64,000 bases of DNA. Origin: Bacteroidia bacterium. Its GTDB lineage: Bacteria > Bacteroidota > Bacteroidia > Chitinophagales > Saprospiraceae. The stretch's first letter is position 1. The number at the start of each line of letters is the position of its first letter. The DNA lies in NCBI GenBank assembly GCA_030426765.1, contig JAUHXV010000002.1, positions 1-64,000 of the forward strand, in the 5' to 3' direction. A model generated the notes under the pieces. It saw only the letters and a program-made list of their open reading frames with translations, was not told the origin of the DNA and did no database searches. This document shows, one piece after another, positions 18,023-27,264 of this stretch. The position numbers were made by a program, and so were the translations under genes.

Positions 18023-19519
18023 ATGCGGTTATTACTTTTTACAGCATGTTTTTTTGCGGGTTATCTGATGGCCCGTGGTCAGGAATTTAACATTCTTGAT
18101 TATGGTGCGAATCCGGATGGGGCTACATTGTGTACTCAGAAAATTCAACTGGCCATTGATGAAGCGCATGCAAAAGGTGGTGGTCGGGTGGTGTTTCCCG
18201 AAGGGCGTTTTTTATCCGGAAGTGTGGTACTCAAATCAAACGTGGAACTTCATCTGCAGAAGGGTGCGGTTTTGCTAGGAAGTACAGATCCTGCTCACTA
18301 CATCAAGCTCAGTCGCTGGAAAGCCCTGATCATGGCAGAAGGGGAGTCACACCTCGCGATTACCGGAGAAGGAGAGATTGACGGGCAGGGCCGTGCATTG
18401 GCGCTTCACATAGACAGTCTTTTTTATGCGGGAAAAATCGATAGTGTCGATTACAACTTTGTGGAGATGCGACCTAAATATTATTTGCGTCCGCAGCTTA
18501 TTGAATTTGTAGGCTGTCAACAGATAGACGTAAAAGATGTGACGTTACGCAATGCAGCGTGTTGGGTAGCGACGTATGACCAATGCAGGGATATTCGCAT
18601 AGACAATGTGCTTACCATCAGTGATGCGTACTGGAACAATGATGGGATTGATATTTCAGATTGTCGTAACGTGCGCATTACAAATTGTTTTGTCAACAGT
18701 GCAGATGATGGCATTTGTCTGAAGTCGCATTCGAAGGATTTCATTTGTGACAGCATTTATATTTCGGATTGTATTGTCCGCTCCAGTGCCAGTGCGGTTA
18801 AGTTCGGAACGGTTTCACATGGTGGGTTTACCAATGTGATTATAAAGAATATCAAAGTATATGATACGTTCCGGTCGGCGATCGCTTTGGAAAGTGTCGA
18901 TGGGGGCGTTTTAGAGAGTGTGGTGATCGACAGTGTATATGCGATCAATACCGGGAACGCCATTTTCATACGTTTGGGTAAGCGGAATAAAGTTGGTGAG
19001 GTGGGTAAGTTGAAAAATGTGGTCTTGAAAAATATATATGTCGAGGTGGCTTACGAACGTCCGGATTACGCGTATGAAATTCGGGGTCCGGAGTTGCCGT
19101 TTTTTCACAATGTTTTTCCATCTTCCATCACCGGTTTGCCGGGACATCCTGTGCAGAATGTACTTCTGGAGAATATTGAAATTGTCTTTCCGGGCCGTGG
19201 CAATAAAGGGCTTGCATATAGTCCGTTGTCCCGGCTTGATGATGTACCTGAAAAGGCTTCGGCCTATCCGGAATTTTCGATGTTTGGCGAACTACCTGCC
19301 TGGGGTTTTTATGTGAGGCATGTGGAGGGGCTTTTGATGAAAAATGTGCGATTGTCTATCAAAGCTCCTGATTACCGTCCGGCCTTTGTGTTTAGTGATG
19401 TGGCGGGGCTGGCTCTTCAGTCTGTTTTTGTGGAAGGCGATGATAAGCCGGAGCAGGTGGTGTTGCACAAAACGGGTGATGTAGAGATTGATTCCGGATT
19501 GAAGGTTATGGAAAAATAA
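18023..19519 (+). CDS. Secreted GH28-family polygalacturonase-like enzyme
   Basis: The 498-residue protein has a signal peptide (to 'LMARGQE') and a right-handed parallel beta-helix typical of GH28: 'FNILDYGANPDG' start, 'GGGRVVFPEGRFLSGSVVLK', and the active-site region 'YWNNDGIDISDCRNVRI' followed by 'NSADDGICLKS', which supply the conserved Asp residues. 'AVKFGTVSHGGFTNV' matches the position of the GHG motif. GH28 enzymes cleave polygalacturonan or rhamnogalacturonan. It lies 51 bp behind the GH106-like gene and directly ahead of a lipoprotein gene, so the three probably form one transcript. Confidence 0.88.
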   Translation: MRLLLFTACFFAGYLMARGQEFNILDYGANPDGATLCTQKIQLAIDEAHAKGGGRVVFPEGRFLSGSVVLKSNVELHLQKGAVLLGSTDPAHYIKLSRWKALIMAEGESHLAITGEGEIDGQGRALALHIDSLFYAGKIDSVDYNFVEMRPKYYLRPQLIEFVGCQQIDVKDVTLRNAACWVATYDQCRDIRIDNVLTISDAYWNNDGIDISDCRNVRITNCFVNSADDGICLKSHSKDFICDSIYISDCIVRSSASAVKFGTVSHGGFTNVIIKNIKVYDTFRSAIALESVDGGVLESVVIDSVYAINTGNAIFIRLGKRNKVGEVGKLKNVVLKNIYVEVAYERPDYAYEIRGPELPFFHNVFPSSITGLPGHPVQNVLLENIEIVFPGRGNKGLAYSPLSRLDDVPEKASAYPEFSMFGELPAWGFYVRHVEGLLMKNVRLSIKAPDYRPAFVFSDVAGLALQSVFVEGDDKPEQVVLHKTGDVEIDSGLKVMEK

Positions 19520-20464
19520 GTGTTTGGGATGTTTAGGGTAGCTTTAGCATTTGTGTTGGTGTCATGTCTAATTTCTTCCTGTAAAAAAGACAATAGTGAA
19601 CATGACTTTCAAAGCAAAAATGTTGCAGGTAAAAGCGTGCCTCTGAAAGGAGCGTTAGTTTTATCCAGGTTCAATAGCCTCCAGGATTTTAAGGAAGTTG
19701 TGAGTGTGGAGTATGGAAAGTCCAGCGTATATCTTACCCATAAAGATGGTGGCAATGAAGTTGTGAGTGAACTGAGGACTGGTGTTGCGGAGAATGACTT
19801 TGTCAAGGCAAGAGACGGGAGTATATGGGATAAAATAAGGCTTGGGGTCCGATCTCCCTATGTGGTTTTCAACCGCGCAGATTTAATACGTGTAGAAATA
19901 CTTGGGAGGAGAAGGCATATGATGTTTGGTGAAGGCGATGTTGCTTTTTACGATCTGGCTGAGCAAACGGTTTCAAACATACGATATGAGGATCGGAGGT
20001 TACTTACGGAACAGGATCTTTCTGAAAAAGGATACCTCAATACATTTAACCATATCACAGCACAGGCTCTGATTACAAGTTTGTACTCAGAACGGGTGGC
20101 TGATTTTATTTCAGATGTACATGAGCGCCAGACCATGCCCGAATTAATTACGGGAGATTTTACGCATGAGCAGCTTGCAGATTTTGATAATGGACCGGTT
20201 GATAATTATTTGGACATGGTCAACAATGAATGGGGTCAGGAGTTGGGGAAAGAATTAAAAAGAAAATTTAATATTCGCTCAACCACCGTTTGGACTCCAC
20301 TCTTATTATCTGATTACCTGAACGAGGTTCAGAATTATTATGCATTCACACTGGGCATCAGCTTCCTGCCTTTTGATCCTTCAAGTGAACTTCTGATTCG
20401 ATTTTCAGAAAAAATTAATCTACTTAATTCAAACGTAAATGACCTTGTGGCTGAATATTATTGA
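19520..20464 (+). CDS. Lipoprotein of unknown function
   Basis: I do not recognise this protein. It starts with a lipoprotein signal ending 'CLISSC-KK'. GTG at 19520, immediately after the stop of the GH28 gene, and ATG at 19529 are both usable starts. The first half is beta-rich; the second half is helical and carries 'FDNGPVDNYLDMVNNEWGQELGK', a D..NN..G.xxG pattern loosely like some uncharacterised DUF domains. Its base composition is more AT-rich than the two glycosidase genes before it. The 3' end overlaps the convergent pentapeptide-repeat gene by 7 nt. Position suggests co-transcription with the glycosidases, but no functional link is visible. Confidence 0.6.
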   Translation: MFGMFRVALAFVLVSCLISSCKKDNSEHDFQSKNVAGKSVPLKGALVLSRFNSLQDFKEVVSVEYGKSSVYLTHKDGGNEVVSELRTGVAENDFVKARDGSIWDKIRLGVRSPYVVFNRADLIRVEILGRRRHMMFGEGDVAFYDLAEQTVSNIRYEDRRLLTEQDLSEKGYLNTFNHITAQALITSLYSERVADFISDVHERQTMPELITGDFTHEQLADFDNGPVDNYLDMVNNEWGQELGKELKRKFNIRSTTVWTPLLLSDYLNEVQNYYAFTLGISFLPFDPSSELLIRFSEKINLLNSNVNDLVAEYY

Positions 20465-21507
20465 TCCACTACAGGTTTTTTATTGATAATGCGGAATTCT
20501 GTTTGAGTACCTTTCACAATGTTCTCAACAGCATACTTCTCTTTCACTTTGTCCAGGTCATCGACATTCCAATCAATTAAATTCGTATACCAGTGATCAT
20601 TTTTAACTATTGCAGAATCAAGTATTGTTTCTGACAAAGTCGTTTCCCGAAACGTTGCAAAAACGATATACGCATTTTGAAAATTAGTGTGATGCAAATG
20701 GGCTTTATCAAACTCAGCTTCTATCAAATCAGCATAACGAAAGTCAGCACGATCTAAAAATGAATTATGGAATATTGTTCTTTGTGCGGAAACATCGTAT
20801 AAATCAGCATTTCTGATATTGGCGGAACTTACGATGGAACCATTTAATGTGGCTTCTTTTAAGCTGGCGTTATTCAGATCAGCCCAACTTAAATCCGAAC
20901 TTGTTAGGTCACAAAAGTTTAAATCGGTGTAAGAAAGATTAGCTCCTTTCAGGTTGGAATTTCGAATTTGAGCTGCGCTTAAATTTGCCCCTTGCAAATT
21001 GGCGTTTTGAAGGTTTGCATAATTCAGCTTAACATTTTTTAGCATGGCCTTATTTAAATCAGCACCGTTTAAATCAGCGTGATTAAAAGATATCTTATCC
21101 AGGATTTTCTGTTTTGAAACTAAATCCATATTCATTCTGGTCAGCATAAGAATCAAGTGTCCTCTCTCGGGGCTCAGATAATAGTTTTGATGTGCATTGG
21201 GGTTAATAATGGCATACGGCCTAAACCCCTCACTTAATGCGCGCAGCTGAGAGATGGTTTCGTCACTAAGAGAGCGATCTATGCTTTCATCCAGTTCTTT
21301 TTCCACTTTTTCCAACAATGGCCCCATGAGATTCATCAGTCCACTTTGTCTAACGGAGTCGATAAGGTTGGCACGTTCAACAGCGAAGGAATGCTCAAGC
21401 AGTCGCGAGTTAGTTGCGAATCGCTGCTTCATTACTGCAAATACGAGAGCACCGGAAAGGAATGCACCCACCAGAAGACCGACCAGAAATACTCTGCTTA
21501 CTTTCAT
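20458..21507 (-). CDS. Membrane-anchored pentapeptide-repeat protein
   Basis: The N-terminus has one membrane segment ('RVFLVGLLVGAFLSGALVFA'), followed by a helical linker of about 110 residues. Roughly residues 140-310 consist of pentapeptide repeats of the A(D/N)LXX type ('NHADLNGADLNKAMLKNVKL', 'NANLQGANLSAAQ', 'LTSSDLSWADLNNASLKEAT'), which fold as a right-handed quadrilateral helix. Such proteins can mimic DNA or serve as scaffolds; membrane-anchored forms are mostly uncharacterised. The short tail after the repeats is not repetitive. No partner gene is evident. Confidence 0.85.
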   Translation of the reverse strand: MKVSRVFLVGLLVGAFLSGALVFAVMKQRFATNSRLLEHSFAVERANLIDSVRQSGLMNLMGPLLEKVEKELDESIDRSLSDETISQLRALSEGFRPYAIINPNAHQNYYLSPERGHLILMLTRMNMDLVSKQKILDKISFNHADLNGADLNKAMLKNVKLNYANLQNANLQGANLSAAQIRNSNLKGANLSYTDLNFCDLTSSDLSWADLNNASLKEATLNGSIVSSANIRNADLYDVSAQRTIFHNSFLDRADFRYADLIEAEFDKAHLHHTNFQNAYIVFATFRETTLSETILDSAIVKNDHWYTNLIDWNVDDLDKVKEKYAVENIVKGTQTEFRIINKKPVVDQ

Positions 21508-21586
21508 AAAATGAAGGTAGGTAATTAAGTCCTGAATCGAAGAAATGAGGCAACACGATTAAGCAAAACACCCAATCGTTACAAGT

Positions 21587-21618
21587 AAAATGGGCAGTGG
21601 TTACACACTGCCCATTTT
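21587..21618 (-). terminator. Strong hairpin terminator after the sulfatase gene
   Basis: A perfect 13-bp stem (21587-21599 with 21606-21618) around a 6-nt loop sits 9 bp beyond the sulfatase stop codon. On the minus strand the stem ends in a TTTT run; on the plus strand T-rich sequence also follows, so it may work both ways. It separates the sulfatase from the pentapeptide-repeat gene. Confidence 0.75.
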
Positions 21619-21626
21619 CAAGTTTT

Positions 21627-23957
21627 TTAGTCCAGTAAATTTATATGCACGCGATCCAATGTGCCTGTAAAGGCGAAAGGACCTCCGGCATAATCCGGAT
21701 CAACCTGTGTGCCTGTGTCACGTCCTACATCAAAAGTTTCGGCTAGTGAATACGTGCTGATGTGCATTTTTGGCATATCGGTTTCACCTACTTTTTCACC
21801 ATTGATATACAGCTCTCCGGTTCCGCCGAATTCAGCCGTTTTGATAAAATTAAATTTCAACTCTGTTTCACCTTTTGGTAAAACGGGCGAGGTAATATGA
21901 TAGTGCACGCCATCCAGGTAGTTATAATCCCAGTGCAATTTGTGATCCTTAATATATAAAGAGTATCCACCCGTCATGCCTCCACAGGAAACAATTACCC
22001 CTTCCTCACTTCCGTCGAGGTCAACAGTGGTAACAATTTCATGGGGACGATTTTTCACCGGGGCCGAAGCCTTTTCAGCAATACGGAAAGCCCCGGGAGC
22101 AAAGTATGTGAATTGCTTCTGATCCCCGAAAAGAATATTGCTCACGCCTGCCAATCGCTTGATCATATCATCATAGAGTGGATACACATTATTGGCGAGT
22201 GCTTCTTCATGGAAAGCCTGTTTTAGCTCTGCCAGTTTTTCGGGATACTCAGCGGCCAGGTCTGTACTCTCGGAGAAATCCTCGTTGAGGTTGTACAACT
22301 CCCAAATGTCATCATCAAAATCGGTTACAGAATTTGTATTCCAGGGCATTCTTTGACCGTGTAGTGTTACAGCTTTCCAGCCGTCTTCCCATATTCCTCT
22401 GTTGCCAAACATTTCATAGTACTGCCGTTTTTTTGCATTAGGCGCGTCAGGGTTATTGAAAGAATAGTTCATAGCTACGCCTGTAAAATCCATCTGAGGA
22501 ATTCCATGATACACATCAGGTTTTTCAATATCGGCAGCTTCCAGAATCGTAGGTGCAATATCACTGATATGATGGTATTGCGGACGTATTTCTCCTTTGG
22601 CTTGTATGCCATTTGGCCAGTGAATCACAAGTGCATCTGATTGGCCTCCCCGATGTTCGCTTTGCTTAAAATAACGGAATGGCGTGTTGCCGGCCATAGC
22701 CCATCCTGCGTGATAATGTGGGTAGGTGTTTTCTCTGCCCCAGTCATCGATATTTCGAAGACTGGCTTCAAATGGCGTTTGCAGGCCGTTCAACACATAG
22801 GTTTCATTAAAGGTACCTGCCAGTCCGCCTTCACCACTGGCACCATTATCAGAAGTAACAAAAATCAGCGTGTTGTCCAACTCACCAATACGCTCAAGCG
22901 CTTCCACAACTCTCCCTATCTGGTGATCTACATATTCCAGCTGTGCGGCAAACACTTCCATTTGTTTGGCATACAATCTTTTTTCGTCTGCATTCAGTGA
23001 ATCCCATGCAGGTATTTCTTTGATGCGTTCTGTGAGTTTAGTGCCCTGCGGAATGATACCAAGTGCCAGTTGATTGGCATGAATTTCATCCCGAACGGCA
23101 TCCCATCCCTTGTCAAACTGACCTTTGTATTTGTGTAAATACTCGTCTGGTGCATGATGGGGCGAGTGCATCGAACCGGATGCCCACAACATCATAAAAG
23201 GAAGATCTTTGTCCAGCGATTTGTGACCGGTGATCCATTCAATGGCACGATCCGCCAGATCTTTATCGAGATGTTCTGACTTGCGATAAGGCTCCGGTGT
23301 GTGATCATTCCACATCACGGGAATAAACTGATGCACATCAGCCGCCATAAAATTGTATCCGTGGTCGAAACCTTCATCGCTCGGCCATCGGTGGAAAGGC
23401 CCAATCTGGGAAACTTCGTATAAAGGCGTGTGATCCCACTTTCCTAATGCATAATTTACATACCCTTCCTCCTGTAGATAGTTAGCCACTGATTTTGCAG
23501 ACGGTGGTACAACGGCATTATATCCGGGAAATCCCATTGCAGTCAGGGCATGACTGCCAAGACCAATTTTATGTGGATTACGGCCAGCCATTAAAGTGGC
23601 TCTGGATGGTGAGCAAAGTGCGGTGGTATGGAAGTTATTATATCTCAATCCATTTGCCGCAAGCTTATCAATAGTTGGTGTTTTGATTAATCCCCCAAAC
23701 GAACCGATCTGTGCAAATCCTGTATCATCCAGTAAAAAGATAATAACATTCGGGGCATCCTGCGGGGGTCTTTTTTTCTTTGGCCACCACTCCTCAGAGT
23801 CTTCGTATCGCTCTGCTATTTTTCCGTCAAACTCCTGACCATACTTTTTAAAACTATCACTGACTTCAGGAACACCCGCTGCTTCCGGAGATTGACATCC
23901 TGTGAATGCCACAACCGAAAACAGGAGGACTGAAAATAACGCAATTCTGAAATTCAT
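21627..23957 (-). CDS. Lipoprotein arylsulfatase (type I, formylglycine-dependent)
   Basis: The product is a type I sulfatase. The chosen ATG at 23957 gives a clean lipoprotein signal (VAFTGC, Cys21), so the enzyme is membrane-tethered; the frame extends upstream to 24035 but those residues are unlike a signal. Metal ligands are in 'FLLDDTGFAQIG' (Asp77, Asp78), and the formylglycine site is 'LCSPSRATLMAGRNP' with Cys115, the C-x-P-S-R form. 'FVTSDNGASGEGG' supplies the second Asp/Asn metal site. The last 150 residues are a beta-sandwich ('GGMTGGYSLYIKD ... FTGTLDRVHI'). Maturation needs a formylglycine-generating or anSME enzyme, which is not in this window. Substrate unknown; sulfated marine polysaccharide or aryl sulfate are options. 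Confidence 0.93.
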   Translation of the reverse strand: MNFRIALFSVLLFSVVAFTGCQSPEAAGVPEVSDSFKKYGQEFDGKIAERYEDSEEWWPKKKRPPQDAPNVIIFLLDDTGFAQIGSFGGLIKTPTIDKLAANGLRYNNFHTTALCSPSRATLMAGRNPHKIGLGSHALTAMGFPGYNAVVPPSAKSVANYLQEEGYVNYALGKWDHTPLYEVSQIGPFHRWPSDEGFDHGYNFMAADVHQFIPVMWNDHTPEPYRKSEHLDKDLADRAIEWITGHKSLDKDLPFMMLWASGSMHSPHHAPDEYLHKYKGQFDKGWDAVRDEIHANQLALGIIPQGTKLTERIKEIPAWDSLNADEKRLYAKQMEVFAAQLEYVDHQIGRVVEALERIGELDNTLIFVTSDNGASGEGGLAGTFNETYVLNGLQTPFEASLRNIDDWGRENTYPHYHAGWAMAGNTPFRYFKQSEHRGGQSDALVIHWPNGIQAKGEIRPQYHHISDIAPTILEAADIEKPDVYHGIPQMDFTGVAMNYSFNNPDAPNAKKRQYYEMFGNRGIWEDGWKAVTLHGQRMPWNTNSVTDFDDDIWELYNLNEDFSESTDLAAEYPEKLAELKQAFHEEALANNVYPLYDDMIKRLAGVSNILFGDQKQFTYFAPGAFRIAEKASAPVKNRPHEIVTTVDLDGSEEGVIVSCGGMTGGYSLYIKDHKLHWDYNYLDGVHYHITSPVLPKGETELKFNFIKTAEFGGTGELYINGEKVGETDMPKMHISTYSLAETFDVGRDTGTQVDPDYAGGPFAFTGTLDRVHINLLD

Positions 23958-24225
23958 AATTTTGGTTTTTAGTAGTGAAATAAAGTATTCATCTATTGAG
24001 CAAGCCAACCGTATAGTTGATTTTTGTGCGCTCAAAATAACAAGCGTCTCAATTCGATGGTATGCTCAAATGTCCAACAAGAATCCATACGTAAATAGCA
24101 GGTTTACGGCTTTACAAATTCTTTTAAGTTATCGTTCGCAAACGATTAAATACCCGATGCGACACAGGTATAATTTTATATTCATTGTTTCTACCGGTAG
24201 CAGATTCAAAAACGTATGTTTTATT

Positions 24226-27027
24226 TTATTCCCGCACGATCCGCTCAGCAGTCTGTCCTGATTCAGACGTCACCACAATCGTATACTGTCCGGAAGGAAG
24301 CGATGAAAGATCTAAAGGCAACCGCTCTCCCTGAGGTATCCAGGTTTGTTCGAATACCTTCCTGCCCAAAGGATCTATAATCGAGACAACCTGCTTTTCT
24401 CCCGAGTCAACTTCCAGATAAGTTATACTGCTGGTCGGGTTTGGGTACAAAACGATGGGTGACTGATATGATTCTTCCACATCCAGTACAGACATGTTGG
24501 AGAGACGAATATTGTCCAGATATGACTGGTCTCCGGGATCACCGGGCAGGTCAAATCTTCTGACAAAATGCACGCCTTCAAAACATAGCTCAAAGTTGGT
24601 TCCTGCATACTCATCAAGGATCATGGTATGAGTGAGGTAAGGATCATCCGAATTCGTCATGGGATGAAACTGTTGTCCAACCTGTTCCCCATTTACTAAG
24701 ACACGTAAAGCAATGGCATAGGAAAAATCGATGCCCAGAATTTCTTCGTAATAGAGTGCGTACGTCTGTCGTAAATCAAAATCAAGAAGCACATGGGCCC
24801 AGTTTTCTGCTTCCACACACATGCATAGTTTGGCATGGAATTCAGGATTGAGGATAAAGTTTTCTTCTTCCGACATGGCAGGCGTTACATTGTCTGGTGA
24901 GGCATTTTTACCATTAATCTGGAACCCGCGGCTTCCTGTGTGCGCTGCAGCAAAAGTCATAGCGGCTTCGGAGTGTGAACGCGTCTCTGTAAAAAATGTG
25001 TCAGCACTGGCATTGAAGTTAAACGTCAGCACATCCTGATCTGTCATTTTATAGGTTTTCGTCACGGGATAGTCCAGAACAGCATCATTGGCAGCGTAGA
25101 TATCGCCGTTATATTTCACCCGGGCATCTACACTATAGGCGCCTGCCTCCGATAAATCCAGTGGGGTCCCAAATGTATATGTAATGGTATCGCCGCCATT
25201 TAAAATGGAAGGGATCACATATACTTCTGTGACCGCCGGATTGTTGTCTACCTGGTAGGACAACTGAAGTGTATCCCCTTTGTTCAGAAAATGACCACAT
25301 CCGGTACGGTTGTTTCGAAATGAAAATGTCACCTCTTCACTTTCTGTAATATCGCAGGAAGAAATCGGTCCCAGAATTGATAATGCCTGAAGATCGGGTG
25401 TGAAATCATTTATTCCCACACCGACGGCATACCAGGCATGCATGACGGTTTGGACTTCGTGTGAACAGGTTCCGAAAAGATCTTCTGCGGCCTGAATGGA
25501 GCCCAACCGTGCGTCTAGATATTGTGACCCCGGTGTCAGATAGTAATTTAAAGTTCGGTAAGCAACAGCTGCAGCAGCTTCCATTCCAAGCGAATCGACA
25601 TCGAAGGCATTGCCAAAGTCATTGATTCCTGCACCTCCGTTGGACAACAGGTAGAACCAATAATTTTGTACACCGCTGTTGTAGTGCACGCCGCCATTAT
25701 CTCCGGACCCCGTGTACCACATATCTCCTTTGTACGTGTCCGGCTGCCCGCGCAAATTGGGGTTTTCCATGTCTCTGAGAATAAAATTGGCTTTTCCGAT
25801 CAGCCAATCGGCTTCATCCGGCAAGGCAAAAAATTCAACTGTGGTACCGAAAATATCACTGAATGATTCGTTAAGCGCACCGGACTCATTGCGATAGATC
25901 AGGCCGGCAGAATTACCGGTGACGCCATGGGTGAGTTCATGTGAAACGACGTCAATAGATGTTAGTGGGTTGTTGCTTCCATCACCAAACAAAGCCCACC
26001 ATCCTGTCCATCGCGCATTGGACCACGCGGTATCATAATGTACATAACTGATGATGGGTGACCCATGATCGTCGTAGCTGTCACGACCGTGGTTTTGCAG
26101 AAAATAATCGTAGGTCATCTCCATCCCCCAGTGAACATCGGTGGCAGCATCATCAAAACGTTCATTCGCATTGTCCCAGAAGTTATCTTCATCATAGAAG
26201 TGAACACCCTTGGTTTCATCCTCCAGAGTATTAAGATCATAGGTAGTGATGGAACCTCCGCGCGTGGAGTCAACCAGACGGAAAGACATTGGTGAAACGG
26301 AATCTGTCACAATGGTTTGGGTGCCGTGGTATCGTGTTACTGCGGTGCCGACGACCGACTCTTCCTGGCATCCGGCAAGGTCAAATAAAACATCACCGGT
26401 GACGGCGTCGAGGTAAATAATTTTTCTGCCCAGCGGACCATCGGCTAACAGGTCCACCTTCCACGCCAGTGCATATGCACTACCATTTGACTGAAAGTCT
26501 TTATCGGCGATGACCAGTTCAGGTGTTGGGTAAAACGTAGCAGACGGATCTTGTTTAATCATTTTTATCCGTTCTTCAAGCTCAGGATTTTCCCAGGCAT
26601 ACCGACCTGCACCCATGTGTTGTTTGGCAATTTCTATCGCCTGTTGCTTGCTGATCGAGGGGCTGTCTGCCACATGGATATTGCGGACTAAGCGGCCATT
26701 GGCATGCGTAATAAAGCCTGCTTTCGTATGCAGGATATACGTGGCTCCTTCCACGGGATACTGATTGTAGTATTGCTGATATCGATGATGCGAAAACCCA
26801 TAGGCATCTTCTCGCATATCCGACAGGATCATTCGATCACTTTGGGACAAACCCAGAGAAGCGGTATAGGTTTCAAAAAACACCTCGGGGGAAAGACGCA
26901 CTTCCTGGTTCACTTTTATCCAGTCGCCGTTGTGCTGCATCTCGGTAAACGCCTGGTCAGCTGGGATCTGACCGAATAGAGGTAAAAGAAATAGCAGGGC
27001 TGAAACAGCAAGAACAATTTTTTTCAT
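24226..27027 (-). CDS. Secreted M4 (thermolysin-like) metalloprotease with T9SS sorting domain
   Basis: A zinc endopeptidase of family M4 in the full secreted layout: signal peptide from the ATG at 27027 (MKKIVLAVSALLF), an FTP/PepSY propeptide of about 200 residues ('RYQQYYNQYPVEGATYILHT', then 'ALAWKVDLL'), the catalytic domain with 'VVSHELTHGVTG' (HELTH at about 363-367) and the third zinc ligand Glu in 'GALNESFSDIFG', and the catalytic His region 'GGVHYNSGVQNYWFYLL'. After that come a CARDB-like beta domain, a jelly-roll segment, and a C-terminal T9SS domain ('LYPNPTSSITYLEV ... SGQYTIVVTSESG'). It is probably released or cell-surface bound and degrades protein for nutrition. Confidence 0.95.
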   Translation of the reverse strand: MKKIVLAVSALLFLLPLFGQIPADQAFTEMQHNGDWIKVNQEVRLSPEVFFETYTASLGLSQSDRMILSDMREDAYGFSHHRYQQYYNQYPVEGATYILHTKAGFITHANGRLVRNIHVADSPSISKQQAIEIAKQHMGAGRYAWENPELEERIKMIKQDPSATFYPTPELVIADKDFQSNGSAYALAWKVDLLADGPLGRKIIYLDAVTGDVLFDLAGCQEESVVGTAVTRYHGTQTIVTDSVSPMSFRLVDSTRGGSITTYDLNTLEDETKGVHFYDEDNFWDNANERFDDAATDVHWGMEMTYDYFLQNHGRDSYDDHGSPIISYVHYDTAWSNARWTGWWALFGDGSNNPLTSIDVVSHELTHGVTGNSAGLIYRNESGALNESFSDIFGTTVEFFALPDEADWLIGKANFILRDMENPNLRGQPDTYKGDMWYTGSGDNGGVHYNSGVQNYWFYLLSNGGAGINDFGNAFDVDSLGMEAAAAVAYRTLNYYLTPGSQYLDARLGSIQAAEDLFGTCSHEVQTVMHAWYAVGVGINDFTPDLQALSILGPISSCDITESEEVTFSFRNNRTGCGHFLNKGDTLQLSYQVDNNPAVTEVYVIPSILNGGDTITYTFGTPLDLSEAGAYSVDARVKYNGDIYAANDAVLDYPVTKTYKMTDQDVLTFNFNASADTFFTETRSHSEAAMTFAAAHTGSRGFQINGKNASPDNVTPAMSEEENFILNPEFHAKLCMCVEAENWAHVLLDFDLRQTYALYYEEILGIDFSYAIALRVLVNGEQVGQQFHPMTNSDDPYLTHTMILDEYAGTNFELCFEGVHFVRRFDLPGDPGDQSYLDNIRLSNMSVLDVEESYQSPIVLYPNPTSSITYLEVDSGEKQVVSIIDPLGRKVFEQTWIPQGERLPLDLSSLPSGQYTIVVTSESGQTAERIVRE

Positions 27028-27264
27028 TTCTACGATTTGCAGCAAGATACAACGAAATCCGGTTCAAATTCCCCCAATAGGATTGCGCTGGCGATAGATC
27101 GACGGCGGCGAGATGCGGAGATTTCACCAGAGATGGTTGTGCATAAAAAAACTGATTTATAATATGCTAAATACCAAAAGGATAGATCTGACTCTTTGGG
27201 GCCAAAATCGTTACTTTTACAAAGTGACTTTTTACCTACACCACTACCCGACCGAGATGCAGCC

